This document shows positions 6,572 through 6,622 of a DNA stretch of 6,622 nucleotides, one piece after another. This stretch comes from Phycisphaerales bacterium (lineage in GTDB: Bacteria > Planctomycetota > Phycisphaerae > Phycisphaerales > UBA1924). Both the position numbers and the translations under genes were made by a program. Numbering within the stretch: the stretch's first letter is position 1; each line of letters begins with the position of its first letter. Location: contig JAIEQQ010000349.1 of the NCBI GenBank assembly GCA_019747615.1, forward strand, positions 1-6,622, given 5' to 3'. Under the pieces are notes generated by a model that was given only the letters and a program-made list of their open reading frames with translations, was not told the origin of the DNA and did not search any database.

Positions 6572-6622
6572 ATGACCCATCAGCTACCGACGCGAGCGAG
6601 CCGAGTCCTTCCCTGGATTTAC
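6572..6622 (+). CDS. N-terminal start of an unidentified protein (partial)
   Basis: An ATG at 6572 opens a frame that runs off the right edge after 17 codons, encoding 'MTHQLPTRASRVLPWIY'. An in-frame TAG at 6560-6562 means the start cannot lie further upstream, and ATG 6572 is the first ATG after it. No Shine-Dalgarno site precedes it; a promoter-like pair sits immediately upstream. It is divergent from the CCA gene, with 88 bases between the two starts. Too little is visible to name a family. Confidence 0.45.
   Translation, partial: MTHQLPTRASRVLPWIY

Overview
This 6.6 kb window is GC-rich bacterial chromosome with four complete genes, all on the minus strand, and partial plus-strand genes at both ends. 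The make-up suggests Planctomycetota, perhaps Phycisphaerae: secreted proteins built from a 'KDGRVLEGKI'-type module plus a ClpP-like domain, weak or absent Shine-Dalgarno sites, and a eukaryote-like group II amino acid decarboxylase. That assignment is an inference from general gene character, not from a marker gene.

In minus-strand transcription order (right to left): a CCA-adding tRNA nucleotidyltransferase (6483-5092); a 261 bp spacer; a secreted protein with a degenerate ClpP/NfeD-class serine-protease fold (4830-3559); an 85 bp spacer; a second secreted protein of the same fold with an Ala/Pro/Lys/Glu-rich linker (3473-2100); a strong intrinsic terminator (2067-2032); and a pyridoxal-phosphate-dependent aromatic-L-amino-acid-decarboxylase-like enzyme (2000-114). 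On the plus strand, the last 39 codons of an unidentified protein end at 120 and overlap the end of the decarboxylase gene tail to tail. The first 17 codons of another gene start at 6572, divergent from the CCA gene.

The CCA enzyme is housekeeping tRNA maturation and the decarboxylase is a stand-alone metabolic enzyme. I see no functional tie between either of them and the middle pair. The middle pair is the most interesting part. The two proteins are adjacent, both exported, probably co-transcribed up to the terminator, and distantly related to each other. Each appears to have lost a different part of the serine-protease active site: one keeps the glycine-rich oxyanion loop but has Ala where Ser is expected, while the other keeps a Ser but lacks the glycines. 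They could be a paired or heteromeric pseudoprotease system in the periplasm. This rests on alignment by eye and needs structural prediction.

No tRNA, rRNA, CRISPR array, insertion sequence or phage gene is visible.
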